A DNA stretch of 64,000 nucleotides, taken from contig NZ_JAAAKW010000004.1 of the NCBI RefSeq assembly GCF_009905615.1, forward strand, positions 62,001-126,000. Direction: 5' to 3'. The notes below the pieces were generated by a model. The model was not told the DNA's origin, did no database searches, and saw only the letters and a list, made by a program, of their open reading frames with translations. The translations under genes were made by a program, and so were the position numbers. Position 1 is the first letter of the stretch, and each line of letters begins with the position of its first letter. Shown one piece after another: positions 1 to 11,046 of this stretch. The DNA is from Pseudomonas sp. SLFW (lineage in GTDB: Bacteria > Pseudomonadota > Gammaproteobacteria > Pseudomonadales > Pseudomonadaceae).

Positions 1-111
1 TACAACCGCGCCGCGCGGATGATCGAAGCCATGGAAATGGCCGGTGTCGTGACCGCCATGAACACCAATGGCTCGCGGGAAGTGATTGCACCCAGCCCCG
101 CGCGTGATTGA
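1..111 (+). CDS. ftsK: DNA translocase FtsK, C-terminal end (partial)
   Basis: The window opens inside an open frame that ends at the TGA at 109-111. The last 36 residues include [15 protein letters not shown] and end SPARD. This matches the winged-helix gamma domain at the C-terminus of FtsK, which reads KOPS sites and contacts XerD during chromosome dimer resolution at the septum. The gene order ftsK-lolA-rarA is standard in Pseudomonas and supports the call. Only the 3' end is present, so nothing can be said about the motor domain. Confidence 0.85.
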   Translation, partial: YNRAARMIEAMEMAGVVTAMNTNGSREVIAPSPARD

Positions 112-186
112 CACTTCGCCCATGACATGTGATCGGATGGCGCCTCATGGCGCCGTCCGTGTTAATTGACCCCAAAGAGGACTCCC

Positions 187-810
187 ATGCGTCTTATCCG
201 CATGTTGTTGGTATCTGCACTGGCTTTTTCCGCTCTCCCGGCCCACGCCGACAGCAAGGACGTGGCGCGTCTGACCCAGCTGCTGGAAAGCTCGAAAACC
301 CTGAGCGGCCGCTTTTCCCAGCTGACGCTGGACGGCGGTGGCACGCAGTTGCAGGAAACCGCAGGCGACATGGTGTTGCAGCGCCCAGGCCTGTTTTACT
401 GGCACACTGACGCGCCTCAGGAACAACTGATGGTCTCTGACGGCAAGAAAGTCTCGCTGTGGGACCCGGACCTCGAACAGGTCACCATCAAGACCCTCGA
501 CCAGCGCCTGACCCAGACCCCCGCCTTGCTGCTGTCCGGTGACGTGTCGAAGATCAGCGAAAGCTTCGACATCAGCGCCAAGGAAGCGGGCGGTGTGATC
601 GACTTCGTGCTGAAGCCGAAATCCAAGGACACCCTGTTCGACAACCTGCGCCTGTCGTTCCGTAACGGCATGATCAACGACATGCAGTTGATCGACAGCG
701 TCGGCCAGCGCACCAATATCCTGTTCACCGGCGTCAAGGCCAACGAGCCTGTCGCGGCGAGCAAATTCCAGTTCCAGATCCCGAAAGGCGCGGACGTCAT
801 CCAGGAATAA
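187..810 (+). CDS. lolA: Outer-membrane lipoprotein carrier protein LolA
   Basis: Periplasmic chaperone that takes lipoproteins from the LolCDE exporter and hands them to LolB at the outer membrane. The 207-residue product begins with a classic signal peptide ([21 protein letters not shown], cut after AHA). The mature part has the LolA half-barrel pattern, including [14 protein letters not shown] near the start and [18 protein letters not shown] after it. An in-frame TTG at 166 would add seven residues, but AAAGAGG at 174-180 is spaced correctly for the ATG at 187. It lies between ftsK and rarA, with rarA starting 18 bases after its stop, so the two are probably cotranscribed. Confidence 0.95.
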   Translation: MRLIRMLLVSALAFSALPAHADSKDVARLTQLLESSKTLSGRFSQLTLDGGGTQLQETAGDMVLQRPGLFYWHTDAPQEQLMVSDGKKVSLWDPDLEQVTIKTLDQRLTQTPALLLSGDVSKISESFDISAKEAGGVIDFVLKPKSKDTLFDNLRLSFRNGMINDMQLIDSVGQRTNILFTGVKANEPVAASKFQFQIPKGADVIQE

Positions 811-828
811 GAGGTTCGAAAGTCCAGC

Positions 829-2150
829 ATGGACCTGTTCAGCAGTGAGCCGATTGCCCAGCCCCTGGCCGCCCGTTTGCGGGCGACCAACCTGGACGAG
901 TACGTCGGCCAACAGCACTTGCTCGCCCACGGCAAGCCCTTGCGTGAAGCGCTGGAGCAGGGCGCGCTGCACTCGATGATTTTCTGGGGGCCGCCGGGCG
1001 TGGGGAAAACCACCCTGGCGCGGCTTCTGGCGAAGGTTTCCGACGCGCACTTCGAAACCGTGTCGGCGGTGCTGGCAGGGGTCAAGGAGATCCGTCAGGC
1101 CGTCGAAGTCGCCAAGCAACAAGCAGGTCAGTATGGCCGTCGCACCATTCTGTTTGTCGACGAAGTGCACCGCTTCAACAAGTCGCAACAGGATGCGTTT
1201 CTGCCCTATGTCGAAGACGGCACGTTGATTTTCATTGGCGCGACCACTGAAAATCCGTCCTTCGAATTGAACAACGCCTTGCTTTCACGCGCCCGCGTCT
1301 ATGTGCTGAAAAGCCTCGACGAAACCGCCCTGCGCCAATTGGTGGACCGTGCCCTGACCGAAGAGCGCGGGCTGGGCAATCGGCATCTGACCTTGGGCGA
1401 CGAAGCGTTCAAGACCCTTCTGGCCGCCGCCGATGGTGACGGCCGTCGCATGCTCAACCTGCTGGAAAACGCCTCGGACCTGGCGGAAGACAACAGCGAG
1501 ATCGAGCCCGAGTTGCTGCAAAGCCTGCTGGGCGACAGCCGTCGACGTTTCGACAAAGGCGGCGAGGCGTTCTACGACCAGATTTCCGCGCTGCACAAAT
1601 CGATTCGCGGCTCCAATCCTGACGCGGCACTGTACTGGTTCGCCCGGATGATCGACGGGGGCTGTGATCCGCTGTACCTCGCCCGGCGCGTGGTGCGCAT
1701 GGCCAGCGAGGACATCGGCAACGCCGACCCGCGCGCGCTGCCACTGTGCATGTCCGCCTGGGATGTGCAGGAACGGCTGGGCAGCCCGGAAGGCGAGCTG
1801 GCGGTGGCGCAGGCCATTGTTTACCTGGCCTGCGCACCGAAAAGTAACGCCGTGTACATGGGCTTCAAGATGGCGATGCGCGAGGCGACCGAGCACGGTT
1901 CGCTGGAAGTGCCGTTGCATTTGCGCAATGCCCCGACCAAATTGATGAAGCAGCTGGGTTATGGCGAAGAATATCGCTACGCCCATGACGAACCGGATGC
2001 CTACGCCGCAGGTGAAGACTACTTCCCTGACGAGCTGGAACCGCGTCAGTATTACCAGCCGGTCCCGCGCGGGCTGGAGCTGAAAATCGGCGAAAAACTC
2101 AAACACTTGGCCGCACTCGACCGCGCCAGCCCCCGTCAGCGGAGAAAATA

Positions 2151-2151
<1 letters not shown>
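829..2151 (+). CDS. rarA: Replication-associated recombination protein A (RarA/MgsA AAA+ ATPase)
   Basis: A 440-residue clamp-loader-like AAA+ ATPase acting at stalled replication forks. Walker A is GPPGVGKTT (about residues 52-60) and the Walker B region is [11 protein letters not shown], followed by the sensor-1 segment [14 protein letters not shown]. The C-terminal MgsA tetramerisation domain is recognisable from [19 protein letters not shown] and [13 protein letters not shown]. Length and motif order match full-length RarA. It follows lolA closely, and its stop codon TAG shares its last base with the GTG start of crcB. Confidence 0.95.
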
Positions 2152-3850
<1,699 letters not shown>

Positions 3851-5245
3851 ATGGAATTCCTGCCGCTGTTCCACAACCTTCGGGGTGCCCGCGTGCTAGT
3901 GGTGGGCGGCGGCGAGATTGCCTTGCGCAAGTCTCGCTTGCTGGCTGACGCCGGTGCGGTCCTGCGGGTGGTTGCACCCCAGATCGGAACAGAGCTGCGC
4001 GAGCTGATCGACAGCAGCGGTGGCGAGCAGATTCTCCGTGGTTACGACGAGGCGGATGTGAACGGCTGCGTGCTGATCATCGCCGCCACCGACGACGAAC
4101 CGCTCAATGCCCATGTCTCTGCCGATGCTCGTCAGCGCGGCGTACCGGTCAACGTGGTGGATGCGCCTGCCCTGTGCAGCGTGATTTTTCCGGCCATCGT
4201 CGACCGTTCGCCGTTGGTGATTGCTGTGTCCAGTGGCGGCGATGCGCCGGTGCTGGCGCGCTTGATCCGGGCCAAGCTGGAAAGCTGGATTCCGCCGACC
4301 TATGGCCATCTGGCCGGTCTCGCAGCGCGTTTCCGTCACCAGGTGAAGAACCTGTTTCCGAATGTCCAGCAACGCCGGGCATTCTGGGAAGACGTGTTTC
4401 AAGGGCCTATCGCGGACAGGCAACTGGCCGGGCAGGGCGCCGAAGCCGAACGTCTGTTACAGGCGAAGATCGACGGCGATGCGCCAAGCGCGTCAGGCGA
4501 GGTGTATCTGGTCGGTGCGGGCCCGGGCGATCCGGACCTGCTGACCTTCAAGGCCTTGCGCCTGATGCAGCAAGCCGATGTCGTGCTCTACGACCGTCTG
4601 GTGGCCCCGGCGATTCTCGAACTGTGCCGTCGCGACGCGGACCGCATTTATGTCGGCAAGCAGCGCGCCGATCATGCCTTGCCGCAGGACCAGATCAACC
4701 AGCAACTGGTGGCGCTGGCCAAACAGGGCAAGCGCGTCGTGCGGCTCAAAGGGGGCGATCCGTTCATCTTTGGCCGTGGCGGCGAAGAAATCGAAGAGTT
4801 GGCGGCGAACGGCATTCCGTTTCAAGTGGTGCCGGGTATCACGGCGGCCAGTGGTTGCGCGGCGTATGCCGGGATTCCGCTGACCCACCGCGATTACGCG
4901 CAATCCGTGCGTTTCGTGACGGGGCACTTGAAGAACAACACCACCGACCTGCCGTGGAAAGACCTGGTCTCACCTGCGCAGACGCTGGTGTTCTATATGG
5001 GCCTGATTGGCTTGCCGATCATTTGCAGCGAGCTGGTCAAGCATGGGCGTTCGGCCGACACCCCGGCCGCGCTGATCCAGCAAGGCACCACCACCAACCA
5101 GCGCGTGTTCACCGGCACGCTGGCCAACCTGCCGCAACTGGTGGCGGAGCATGAAGTGCATGCGCCGACGCTGGTGATCGTGGGCGAAGTGGTGACGTTG
5201 CGGGACAAACTGGCGTGGTTCGAAGGCGCCCAAAACGGCGTTTGA
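3851..5245 (+). CDS. cysG: Siroheme synthase CysG (trifunctional)
   Basis: A 464-residue fusion making siroheme for sulfite and nitrite reductases. The N-terminal part (about residues 1-200) is the NAD-dependent precorrin-2 dehydrogenase and ferrochelatase, with a Rossmann motif [17 protein letters not shown]. The C-terminal part (about 215-460) is the SAM uroporphyrinogen-III methyltransferase, with [36 protein letters not shown] and [20 protein letters not shown]. Both halves are intact and at normal length. It is fused head-to-tail to the serS stop codon and followed by a hairpin terminator. Confidence 0.97.
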   Translation: MEFLPLFHNLRGARVLVVGGGEIALRKSRLLADAGAVLRVVAPQIGTELRELIDSSGGEQILRGYDEADVNGCVLIIAATDDEPLNAHVSADARQRGVPVNVVDAPALCSVIFPAIVDRSPLVIAVSSGGDAPVLARLIRAKLESWIPPTYGHLAGLAARFRHQVKNLFPNVQQRRAFWEDVFQGPIADRQLAGQGAEAERLLQAKIDGDAPSASGEVYLVGAGPGDPDLLTFKALRLMQQADVVLYDRLVAPAILELCRRDADRIYVGKQRADHALPQDQINQQLVALAKQGKRVVRLKGGDPFIFGRGGEEIEELAANGIPFQVVPGITAASGCAAYAGIPLTHRDYAQSVRFVTGHLKNNTTDLPWKDLVSPAQTLVFYMGLIGLPIICSELVKHGRSADTPAALIQQGTTTNQRVFTGTLANLPQLVAEHEVHAPTLVIVGEVVTLRDKLAWFEGAQNGV

Positions 5246-5252
5246 GTGAGAC

Positions 5253-5286
5253 AAGCCTGAGGTGGGGATGCCCGTTTCAGGCTTTT
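5253..5286. terminator. Intrinsic terminator after cysG
   Basis: An 8-base inverted repeat AAGCCTGA/TCAGGCTT with a 16-base loop is followed by TTTT on the plus strand, starting 8 bases after the cysG stop. It also touches the end of the convergent desaturase gene, so it may serve both directions. Confidence 0.7.
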
Positions 5287-6292
5287 ACGCTGTTTGCACC
5301 GAACGCCTTGGTTCCAGCGACGTTGCTGTGGACACTTCTTGCGAGGGCGGCGGCACGAGCGGGTGCACGGGATGGTCGATCGGTACACTCAAATACCGAG
5401 TCGCCAGTTCTCGATAGTTGCCAACAACGTACCCGTTGCTACGATCGATCCAGTCCTGGCGTCGGGCAGAGTAGAGTGTCGGCAGGAAATACCAAGGCAA
5501 CTTAGGCAGGTCGTGATGAATCAAGTGGAAGTTCAGGTTCAGGAATAGCCAGCTGAAAAGACCTCTGGATTCATTGAGCACAGATCGATGCTCCGGGCGT
5601 TCAGCGGGCCGATGTTCATAAAAAGAGCGGAGCATTCCGATGGCCAGCGCGGGTACCGAAACATAGACAATGTATTCCCATGCGGATAGAGCGCTGTACT
5701 GTTCAACCGTCCAGAGGATGATTGCGACACCTGCACTATGGGCGATCCACATGTGCAAATGGGCACCTCCCGAAACAATGGCTTTCGGGATGTCTGCAAA
5801 GATCAAGGCGCCTAGCGCCATCGGAACGCCGATGACCAGACGGCCTGCCACCGTTTTGTTCATCTGTAACATCAGGCGTTTGAAACCTGATGACCTTTCC
5901 CATTCCTCCACTGAAATGTATCGGCTCTCAGGATCGACACCGGGCAGCGTCAGCGTTTCGTCTGCGTGATGGGCGAGATGACTGCTGCGGTACAGGTCAT
6001 AGGGGTACCAGATCGCGAATGGCAGATACCCCAGCGCTTTATTGATGAAAGGCCAGCGCGTGGGGTGGCCGTGAATGCATTCATGCTGAATCGACATCCA
6101 GAGAACGGCCAGTGGCAACAGCACTCCGGCGGACGCCAGTTTTCCCCAAGCCTGACCAAAAAAGACGAGGCCGATCCACGCGCTGTAGAAGGCAATGATC
6201 AGCAGCCAGGTTGGCCACTCTGTGCGCCCTGTAAATGTATTCAGAACATTTGAAATTTCAGCGCGATGTTGATCGTCCAGATAGTTCGACAT
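5285..6292 (-). CDS. Membrane fatty-acid desaturase
   Basis: A 335-residue integral membrane di-iron desaturase. The three histidine boxes are present: HECIHGH (about residues 70), HLAHHAD (about 105) and HLIHHDLP (about 258), separated by hydrophobic segments. Enzymes of this fold introduce double bonds or hydroxyls into acyl chains; the substrate cannot be read from sequence. It stands alone on the minus strand, convergent with cysG, with a 228-base AT-richer upstream region (6293-6520) that probably holds its own promoter. A carotenoid ketolase or hydroxylase relative is less likely. The ATG at 6292 has only a weak upstream purine stretch. Confidence 0.85.
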   Translation of the reverse strand: MSNYLDDQHRAEISNVLNTFTGRTEWPTWLLIIAFYSAWIGLVFFGQAWGKLASAGVLLPLAVLWMSIQHECIHGHPTRWPFINKALGYLPFAIWYPYDLYRSSHLAHHADETLTLPGVDPESRYISVEEWERSSGFKRLMLQMNKTVAGRLVIGVPMALGALIFADIPKAIVSGGAHLHMWIAHSAGVAIILWTVEQYSALSAWEYIVYVSVPALAIGMLRSFYEHRPAERPEHRSVLNESRGLFSWLFLNLNFHLIHHDLPKLPWYFLPTLYSARRQDWIDRSNGYVVGNYRELATRYLSVPIDHPVHPLVPPPSQEVSTATSLEPRRSVQTA

Positions 6293-6488
6293 TCCGTGCC
6301 CTGCAATAAGGCGCGCGCTCTATCTGGCAATGAATGACCCTGTCCGGTGAGAAGGGTATAAACACGTCTCGACTTGAATGACTGACAACGATCATTTCGC
6401 ATTCAGGTCACGAGTTAGAGGCAACGCGGCAGTTTGAATGAGTCCAAACTACCACGCTGTTTGATTCCTCAAAATACTAAGTTTTCCC

Positions 6489-6515
6489 ATGCTTATTCAG
6501 AATGGAAATAAGCAT
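6489..6515. terminator. AT-rich hairpin downstream of the glutathionyl-hydroquinone reductase gene
   Basis: A perfect 9-base inverted repeat (ATGCTTATT/AATAAGCAT, 9-base loop) begins 6 bases beyond the stop at 6521 of the leftward gene. The stem is AT-rich and lacks a clean T run on the minus strand, so it is only a possible terminator. Confidence 0.35.
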
Positions 6516-6520
6516 TTTCG

Positions 6521-7522
6521 TCAGGCGGCGCCCGTGATGATGCCATTTCCGCTCAATCGGGTGCGGTCATGGTCGAGTTTGAAGTCCTGCGCAGGCCCCT
6601 TGGGCACTACGCCAGTCGGATTGATGGTGGCATGGCTGGCATAGTAGTGATGCTTGATGTGCACGAAGTCGACCGTCTCGGCAATGCCCGGCCATTGGTG
6701 CAGCTCGCGCAACCAGTTGCTCAGGTTCGGATAGTCAGCAATACGACGCAGGTTGCATTTGAAGTGCCCGTGGTAAACCGCGTCGAACCGAATCAGCGTG
6801 GTAAACAGGCGCACGTCGGCTTCGGTCAGGTATTCGCCAGCCAGGTAACGTTTCTCGCCCAGCAGGTTTTCCAGCACGTCCAGCTCAGCGAATACCTCGT
6901 CGAAGGCTTGTTCGTAAGCCTTCTGCGTGGTGGCGAATCCGGCGCGATACACGCCGTTGTTGACGGCGGGATAAATCGCGTCATTCAGCCGGTTGATCTC
7001 CGGACGAAGCGACTCGGGGTACAGATCCAGACGGTTGCCGGTCAGATCATCGAACGCCGAATTGAACATGCGGATGATTTCCGAGGACTCATTGCTGACG
7101 ATGCGCTGCAGCTTCTTGTCCCACAGCACGGGCACCGTCACGCGACCGGTGTAATTCGGGTTGTCAGCGAGGTAACGCTGATAGAAGAAGGTGTGACCGT
7201 CCAGCGCATCGCCCGTGGAGCCTGTCTGCTTGTCGAAGGTCCATCCGTTTTCGCGCATTAGCCAGCTGACCACCGAAACGTCGATCAGACTTTCGAGGCC
7301 TTTGAGTTTGCGCACGATCAGCGTTCGATGGGCCCATGGGCAGGCCAGCGATACGTAGAGGTGATAACGGCCTGCTTCGGCCTTGAAGCCGCCTTCGCCA
7401 GACGGTCCTGGACGGCCGTCTGCGGTCACCCAATTGCGGCGCTGCGCCTGCTCGCGCTGAAACGCGCCGTCTTTGCTTTCATACCACTGGTCTTGCCAGC
7501 GCCCTTCAACGAGAAGGCCCAT
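6521..7522 (-). CDS. yqjG: Glutathionyl-hydroquinone reductase (xi-class glutathione S-transferase, YqjG/PcpF type)
   Basis: A 333-residue xi-class GST that reductively removes glutathione from glutathionyl-hydroquinones. The catalytic cysteine lies in SLACPWAHRTLIVRKLKG. The xi-class hallmarks NYTGRVTVPVLWD, SNESSEIIRMFN and the C-terminal NPTGVVPKGP are all present, and the length fits the family. An in-frame TTG at 7534 would add four residues, but GGAG lies just before the ATG at 7522, which is preferred. It is a single gene between the desaturase and the tus operon. Confidence 0.92.
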   Translation of the reverse strand: MGLLVEGRWQDQWYESKDGAFQREQAQRRNWVTADGRPGPSGEGGFKAEAGRYHLYVSLACPWAHRTLIVRKLKGLESLIDVSVVSWLMRENGWTFDKQTGSTGDALDGHTFFYQRYLADNPNYTGRVTVPVLWDKKLQRIVSNESSEIIRMFNSAFDDLTGNRLDLYPESLRPEINRLNDAIYPAVNNGVYRAGFATTQKAYEQAFDEVFAELDVLENLLGEKRYLAGEYLTEADVRLFTTLIRFDAVYHGHFKCNLRRIADYPNLSNWLRELHQWPGIAETVDFVHIKHHYYASHATINPTGVVPKGPAQDFKLDHDRTRLSGNGIITGAA

Positions 7523-7619
7523 GTCTGACTCCAATCACTGAGTACGTTCGTACGTTGGAGGTCAGTCTAGAGACAATCGTTCGAACAAATAGCGCAAAGA
7601 GTCGGGGTGTAATGATCGG

Positions 7620-8621
7620 TTAAATCGATCTGTTACGGTTTTCCCAAAAACGCTCAGCCTGCTCGAAGGCCTCTGCGCGGGGTATTCCGAGGCCGCGCAA
7701 GGCGAGGGCTATGGTCGAGATCAGGGCCAGTTGCGGGTAGCTGTCCTGGACCTCACCTTTCCAGATGCCGACGAGCTGCTGCGGGTCGAGCGTTGCCGGC
7801 TTGACGTGGCGGCGTTCGGACATCGCAGGCCATTCCTCATCCCATGGCTGGCCGTCGGTAGTGCCGTACAAATGACTGATCGTGTCCGGGTTGATTTCCA
7901 CTTCGCCGCCGTCGCCCTTGATGACGATGGCGTGATCGCCCAACAGGCTGCTGGCGTCGCGGTGCACTGACTGATAGCCGGGATGGAAGATGCTCTGGAG
8001 TCCGCAGCGGGCGCTCAACGGGTTCAAAATGCGCGCAAGTGAGTGGATCGGCGAGCGCAGGCCCAGGGTGTTGCGCAGGTCGATCATGCGCTGCAACTGC
8101 GGTGCCCAGTCTCCCAATGGCATGAACGCGATGTTGTGCCGCTCCAGTGCCTGCTCCACCGAAGCCCAGTCGCGACACAACGGAATGCCCAGCAGCTCCA
8201 GCAATTGCTCACTGTACAGCCGACCCGCCGTGTGCGCGCCGCCGCCGTGCATCAACACGCGCACGCCATTCTGCGCGAGGCATTTGGCTGCCAACAGGTA
8301 CCACGGCAAATGCCGTTTCTTGCCCGCGTAGGTTGGCCAGTCGATATCGACGGTCAGCGGCGGGGCGGTCAGGCGTTCACGTACCGCTTCGGTAAAGCCC
8401 GCCAGCTCTTCAGGGCTTTCCTCTTTATGGCGCAGCAGCATCAGGAACGCGCCCAGTTGTGTGTCCTCGACCTTTTCATCAAGGATCATGCCCATGGCCT
8501 CGCGCGCTTCTTCGCGGGTCATGTTGCGGGCACCGCGCTTACCTTTTCCGAGGATGCGCACGAACGGCGCAAAGGGGTGTTCGGCGGGCGTTTCAGTCAG
8601 GAGTGGGGCGACATCGTTCAT
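7620..8621 (-). CDS. ybiB: YbiB-type glycosyltransferase-fold protein (anthranilate phosphoribosyltransferase family)
   Basis: A 333-residue protein of the TrpD fold. It has the N-terminal helical domain (ARNMTREEAREAMGMILD) and a phosphoribosyl-binding-like segment VRVLMHGGGAHTAGRLYSEQ. E. coli YbiB is described as a nucleic-acid-binding TrpD paralog rather than a Trp enzyme, and no trp genes are nearby. Its ATG at 8621 overlaps the tusE stop codon (ATGA), so it is the last gene of the tusDCBE operon. That placement next to the tRNA thiolation genes is conserved in Pseudomonas and suggests an RNA-linked role. Confidence 0.85.
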   Translation of the reverse strand: MNDVAPLLTETPAEHPFAPFVRILGKGKRGARNMTREEAREAMGMILDEKVEDTQLGAFLMLLRHKEESPEELAGFTEAVRERLTAPPLTVDIDWPTYAGKKRHLPWYLLAAKCLAQNGVRVLMHGGGAHTAGRLYSEQLLELLGIPLCRDWASVEQALERHNIAFMPLGDWAPQLQRMIDLRNTLGLRSPIHSLARILNPLSARCGLQSIFHPGYQSVHRDASSLLGDHAIVIKGDGGEVEINPDTISHLYGTTDGQPWDEEWPAMSERRHVKPATLDPQQLVGIWKGEVQDSYPQLALISTIALALRGLGIPRAEAFEQAERFWENRNRSI

Positions 8622-8953
8622 AGGCAATTGGTCGGCTTTGGCAGGCCCGCCAGCTTGGCGGCAAGTTTGGCGGGAGTGCCGTTGAACAGGCGATTCAGGT
8701 GCAGGCTGTTGCCTTTTTCAGCTCCGAGCTTTTGCGCGGTGTATTTCACCAGCGGGCGAGTGGCGGGAGACAACTGGTATTCGGCGTAAAACGCGCGGAG
8801 CAGGTCAAGGATTTCCCAATGTTCGGGCTTCAGGACGATGTCTTCCTCCAGCGCCAGGGCCTCGGCGACTTCGCGGGACCAGTCGTGCAGGTCTTCGAGG
8901 TAGCCGTCCTTGTCCAGCGGCAGGGTGCGACCGTTGACGATGAGCTGCTTCAT
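8618..8953 (-). CDS. tusE: Sulfurtransferase TusE (DsrC family)
   Basis: A 111-residue DsrC-fold protein that accepts sulfur from the TusBCD complex and passes it to MnmA for 2-thiolation of wobble uridine. The C-terminal tail LPKPTNCL carries the invariant penultimate cysteine, and the core has KDGYLEDLHDWSREVAEALA. It overlaps tusB by four bases upstream and ybiB by four bases downstream, a fully coupled operon. Length and terminal motif are as expected. Confidence 0.95.
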   Translation of the reverse strand: MKQLIVNGRTLPLDKDGYLEDLHDWSREVAEALALEEDIVLKPEHWEILDLLRAFYAEYQLSPATRPLVKYTAQKLGAEKGNSLHLNRLFNGTPAKLAAKLAGLPKPTNCL

Positions 8954-9249
8954 AGCCAGGTGTTGACCTTGTCGAACAGCACCGAGAGTTCGACGAACCC
9001 AGGATAATCGACGCTTTTCACCCAGTCGGGCAGCGTCAGGTTTCGTGCCTGGGCGTCTTCATCGAGCACGAACACGCGCAGGCTGTCTGCTTTGTCGTCC
9101 AGCGACTGGCGCGCAGCGGTTGAAGGCGTCAGGGCATACGTCGCGTCGCCGCACAGCAGGATCGCGTCTTCGTGACCGAGCACGCGCAAACAACTGCTCA
9201 GGCGGGAGTCGGCGTACGGGGAATGAGATAACACATGCAAGGTCGACAT
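8950..9249 (-). CDS. tusB: Sulfurtransferase complex subunit TusB (DsrH family)
   Basis: A 99-residue DsrH-like subunit of the TusBCD heterohexamer in the cytoplasmic sulfur relay for tRNA thiolation. The start MSTLHVLSHSPYADSRLSSC and the DAILLCGDATYAL segment are typical of DsrH. It starts within the end of tusC (TGATG junction) and ends overlapping tusE (ATGA). Assignment rests on both sequence pattern and operon position. Confidence 0.92.
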   Translation of the reverse strand: MSTLHVLSHSPYADSRLSSCLRVLGHEDAILLCGDATYALTPSTAARQSLDDKADSLRVFVLDEDAQARNLTLPDWVKSVDYPGFVELSVLFDKVNTWL

Positions 9250-9611
9250 CAGATCGTGATCACTTGGTCATAACGGTCAATGAGTGCGGCGATTTCATGG
9301 TCACGCAGCACCTGTAGTGTCTCGACGCTGAGTGCGCTCGGCGACATGCCGCGTTCGGCCAGGCTGGTATTGCAGGCGTACAGGTCTTCGACGCCGAACA
9401 TTTCCAGGGCCTGAAGGTTGGCCGTCAGGTCTTTCTGTTGCAATTGGCTGGCGCGTTGAGCGGGCAACAATTGCAGCACGCCATCGTCCAGAAACAACAT
9501 GCCCAACGGCAAATCGAACGCCCCGCCCGCCAATCCGATGTCCAGGGCTTCGCGGGCGCTGGGGCCGGACCATGGCGATTGGCGGCTGATGATCAGCAAC
9601 GACTTCGGCAT
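9249..9611 (-). CDS. tusC: Sulfurtransferase complex subunit TusC (DsrF family)
   Basis: A 120-residue DsrE/F-fold protein. It begins with a beta-strand and the SPWSGPSAREALDIGLAGGAFD segment characteristic of TusC, followed by GMLFLDDGVLQL and an AERGM loop. It forms the TusBCD complex with its neighbours. There is one base between the tusD stop and its own start, and its stop overlaps the tusB start. Confidence 0.93.
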   Translation of the reverse strand: MPKSLLIISRQSPWSGPSAREALDIGLAGGAFDLPLGMLFLDDGVLQLLPAQRASQLQQKDLTANLQALEMFGVEDLYACNTSLAERGMSPSALSVETLQVLRDHEIAALIDRYDQVITI

Positions 9612-9612
9612 T

Positions 9613-10005
9613 TCAAGGCCCTCCGAAGCAGATCAAACGGTCAGCGGTTTGCACGGCGTCGTGCAGCTGTCCGAGACCGGACAGATCCCACGGAGCAGAA
9701 AGATTGGCAGCGGGGCGCGAATAACGCTCGGCTTCTTCTTCATTCAGTACGCCCCGACGAAGGGCGGCGGCGATGCACACCACGCCGTCCAGTTGGTGGG
9801 CGTTCACGAAGTCGCGCCATTGCGCGGGGATATCCTGTTCATCCTGAGGCGTGACCACATTGGCCGACGCGCTGTGCACCCCATCCTGATAAAAGAACAA
9901 CCGCACGATTTCATGCCCGCCTTCCAGCACGGCCTGCGCGTACCTCAAGGCCCGGCGCGAAGAGGGGGCGTGAGCGGGTGAATAGAGAGCGATGGCGAAC
10001 TTCAT
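9613..10005 (-). CDS. tusD: Sulfurtransferase TusD (DsrE family)
   Basis: A 130-residue sulfur acceptor of the TusBCD complex. The persulfide-carrying cysteine sits in GVVCIAAALRRGV (about residue 79). The N-terminus MKFAIALYSPAHAPSSRRAL matches DsrE. A longer open frame reaches 10077, but the ATG at 10005 gives the family length and lies beyond the terminator at 10076-10101. It is the first gene of the leftward tusDCBE-ybiB operon, so the operon promoter must lie in about 10006-10075. Confidence 0.93.
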   Translation of the reverse strand: MKFAIALYSPAHAPSSRRALRYAQAVLEGGHEIVRLFFYQDGVHSASANVVTPQDEQDIPAQWRDFVNAHQLDGVVCIAAALRRGVLNEEEAERYSRPAANLSAPWDLSGLGQLHDAVQTADRLICFGGP

Positions 10006-10075
10006 GGGCGGCTCGGTCAGCGGGGTGGCAGGGTGAATGGGGCCAATGATAAAGAATTCAAAGGGCGGAGACAGC

Positions 10076-10101
10076 AAAAAGCCCGCCGAAGCGGGCTTTT
10101 T
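10076..10101. terminator. Strong intrinsic terminator between yccA and tusD
   Basis: AAAAAGCCCGC/GCGGGCTTTTT is a perfect 11-base stem with a CGAA tetraloop. With A and T runs on both sides it can terminate in either direction. It ends yccA transcription and insulates the tus operon. Confidence 0.9.
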
Positions 10102-10115
10102 ATTGAGGCTGTGGA

Positions 10116-10790
10116 TCAGTCTTTGCTGCTGCCCATGATGCCGAAGATCTGCAACAGGCTGATGAACAGGTTATAGATCGACACATACAGGCTGATGGTC
10201 GCCATGATGTAGTTGCGCTCACCACCGTGGATGATGGCGCTGGTCTGGAACAGGATGCACACCGACGAGAACAGCACGAAGCCTGCGCTGATTGCCAGTT
10301 GCAGACCGCTGATCTGGAAGAACATGCTCGCCAGCACCGCTGCCAGCAGGACGAAGAAACCGGCAGTGATGAAACCGCCCAGGAAGCTCATGTCCTTGCG
10401 GGTGATCAGCACGTACGCCGACAGACCGCCGAACACCAGGGCCGTCATCGCGAAGGCGGAAGAGACGATTTCAGCGCCGCCTTGCATGCCGAGGTAACGG
10501 TTGAGGATCGGGCCGAGAATGAAGCCCATGAAACCGGTCAGTGCGAACGCCGACACCAGACCCCACGCCGAATCGCGCAGTTTGTTGGTGAGGAAGAACA
10601 GCCCGTAGAAACCGATCAGCACGACGAACACGTTCGGATAACGAACGTTCATCTGCTGAGCGACGAATGCCATGATCCCGCTGAAGGCGAGGGTAAGGGC
10701 CAGAAGGCCGTAAGTGTTGCGCAGGACGCGGCTAACCTCTAGCTGCTCGACCTGCACGCGGTTGTTGACTGCGTAATCCTGTTCGCGCAT
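10116..10790 (-). CDS. yccA: Bax inhibitor-1 family membrane protein YccA
   Basis: A 224-residue protein with about seven transmembrane segments and the BI-1 family C-terminal acidic/glycine pattern. In E. coli YccA is a substrate and modulator of FtsH. The N-terminus MREQDYAVNNRVQVEQLEVSRV precedes the first membrane helix, as in other pseudomonad YccA proteins. The frame extends upstream to 10865, but the ATG at 10790 is preceded by a purine-rich CAGGAG sequence and matches family length. It is monocistronic, ending at the terminator 14 bases downstream. Confidence 0.92.
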   Translation of the reverse strand: MREQDYAVNNRVQVEQLEVSRVLRNTYGLLALTLAFSGIMAFVAQQMNVRYPNVFVVLIGFYGLFFLTNKLRDSAWGLVSAFALTGFMGFILGPILNRYLGMQGGAEIVSSAFAMTALVFGGLSAYVLITRKDMSFLGGFITAGFFVLLAAVLASMFFQISGLQLAISAGFVLFSSVCILFQTSAIIHGGERNYIMATISLYVSIYNLFISLLQIFGIMGSSKD

Positions 10791-10879
10791 GGCGCTACTC
10801 CTGGTGGTTGAAAGGGGGATCTGAAATCTCAAGTTGCAAAGATCATAACAGAGCCGCAGTGACACGCGAGCCAGAGAGT

Positions 10880-10907
10880 TTGACAGCTTGTTTCATTACG
10901 GTATTAT
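10880..10907 (+). promoter_or_regulatory. Strong sigma-70 promoter for the tRNA-Ser locus
   Basis: TTGACA at 10880-10885 and TATTAT at 10902-10907 are separated by 16 bases and followed by a GC-rich discriminator (GGCGCCCGC). That pattern is typical of growth-rate-controlled stable RNA promoters. The first tRNA-like sequence begins 17 bases after the -10 box. Confidence 0.75.
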
Positions 10908-10924
10908 GGCGCCCGCAACGCAAT

Positions 10925-11012
10925 GGGAGGTGTGGCCGAGTGGTTTAAGGCAGCAGTCTTGAAGACTGCCGACTGTAACAGGTCCCTGAGTTCCTATTTT
11001 AGGATCTCGCCA
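10925..11012 (+). pseudogene. Degenerate tRNA-Ser(UGA) copy
   Basis: The 5' half is a convincing tRNA-Ser. It has GGGAGGT as the acceptor strand, a D arm with GGCCGAGTGG, and an anticodon stem GCAGT/ACTGC around the loop CTTGAAG with anticodon TGA. The 3' half has decayed: the T loop reads TTCCTAT instead of TTCGAAT. The 3' acceptor strand pairs with only about four bases of the 5' strand before CCA. It sits between a strong promoter and an intact tRNA-Ser of the same anticodon, so it may be a relic of a second gene. A covariance-model scan would settle whether it is functional. Confidence 0.55.
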
Positions 11013-11046
11013 GCTGCACACTACACCTTCATTGATCGGATGCCTC

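Noticed and set aside
145..1188. Minus-strand frames antisense to lolA and rarA
   Set aside because: They are high-GC shadow frames opposite well-identified genes and lack coding character.
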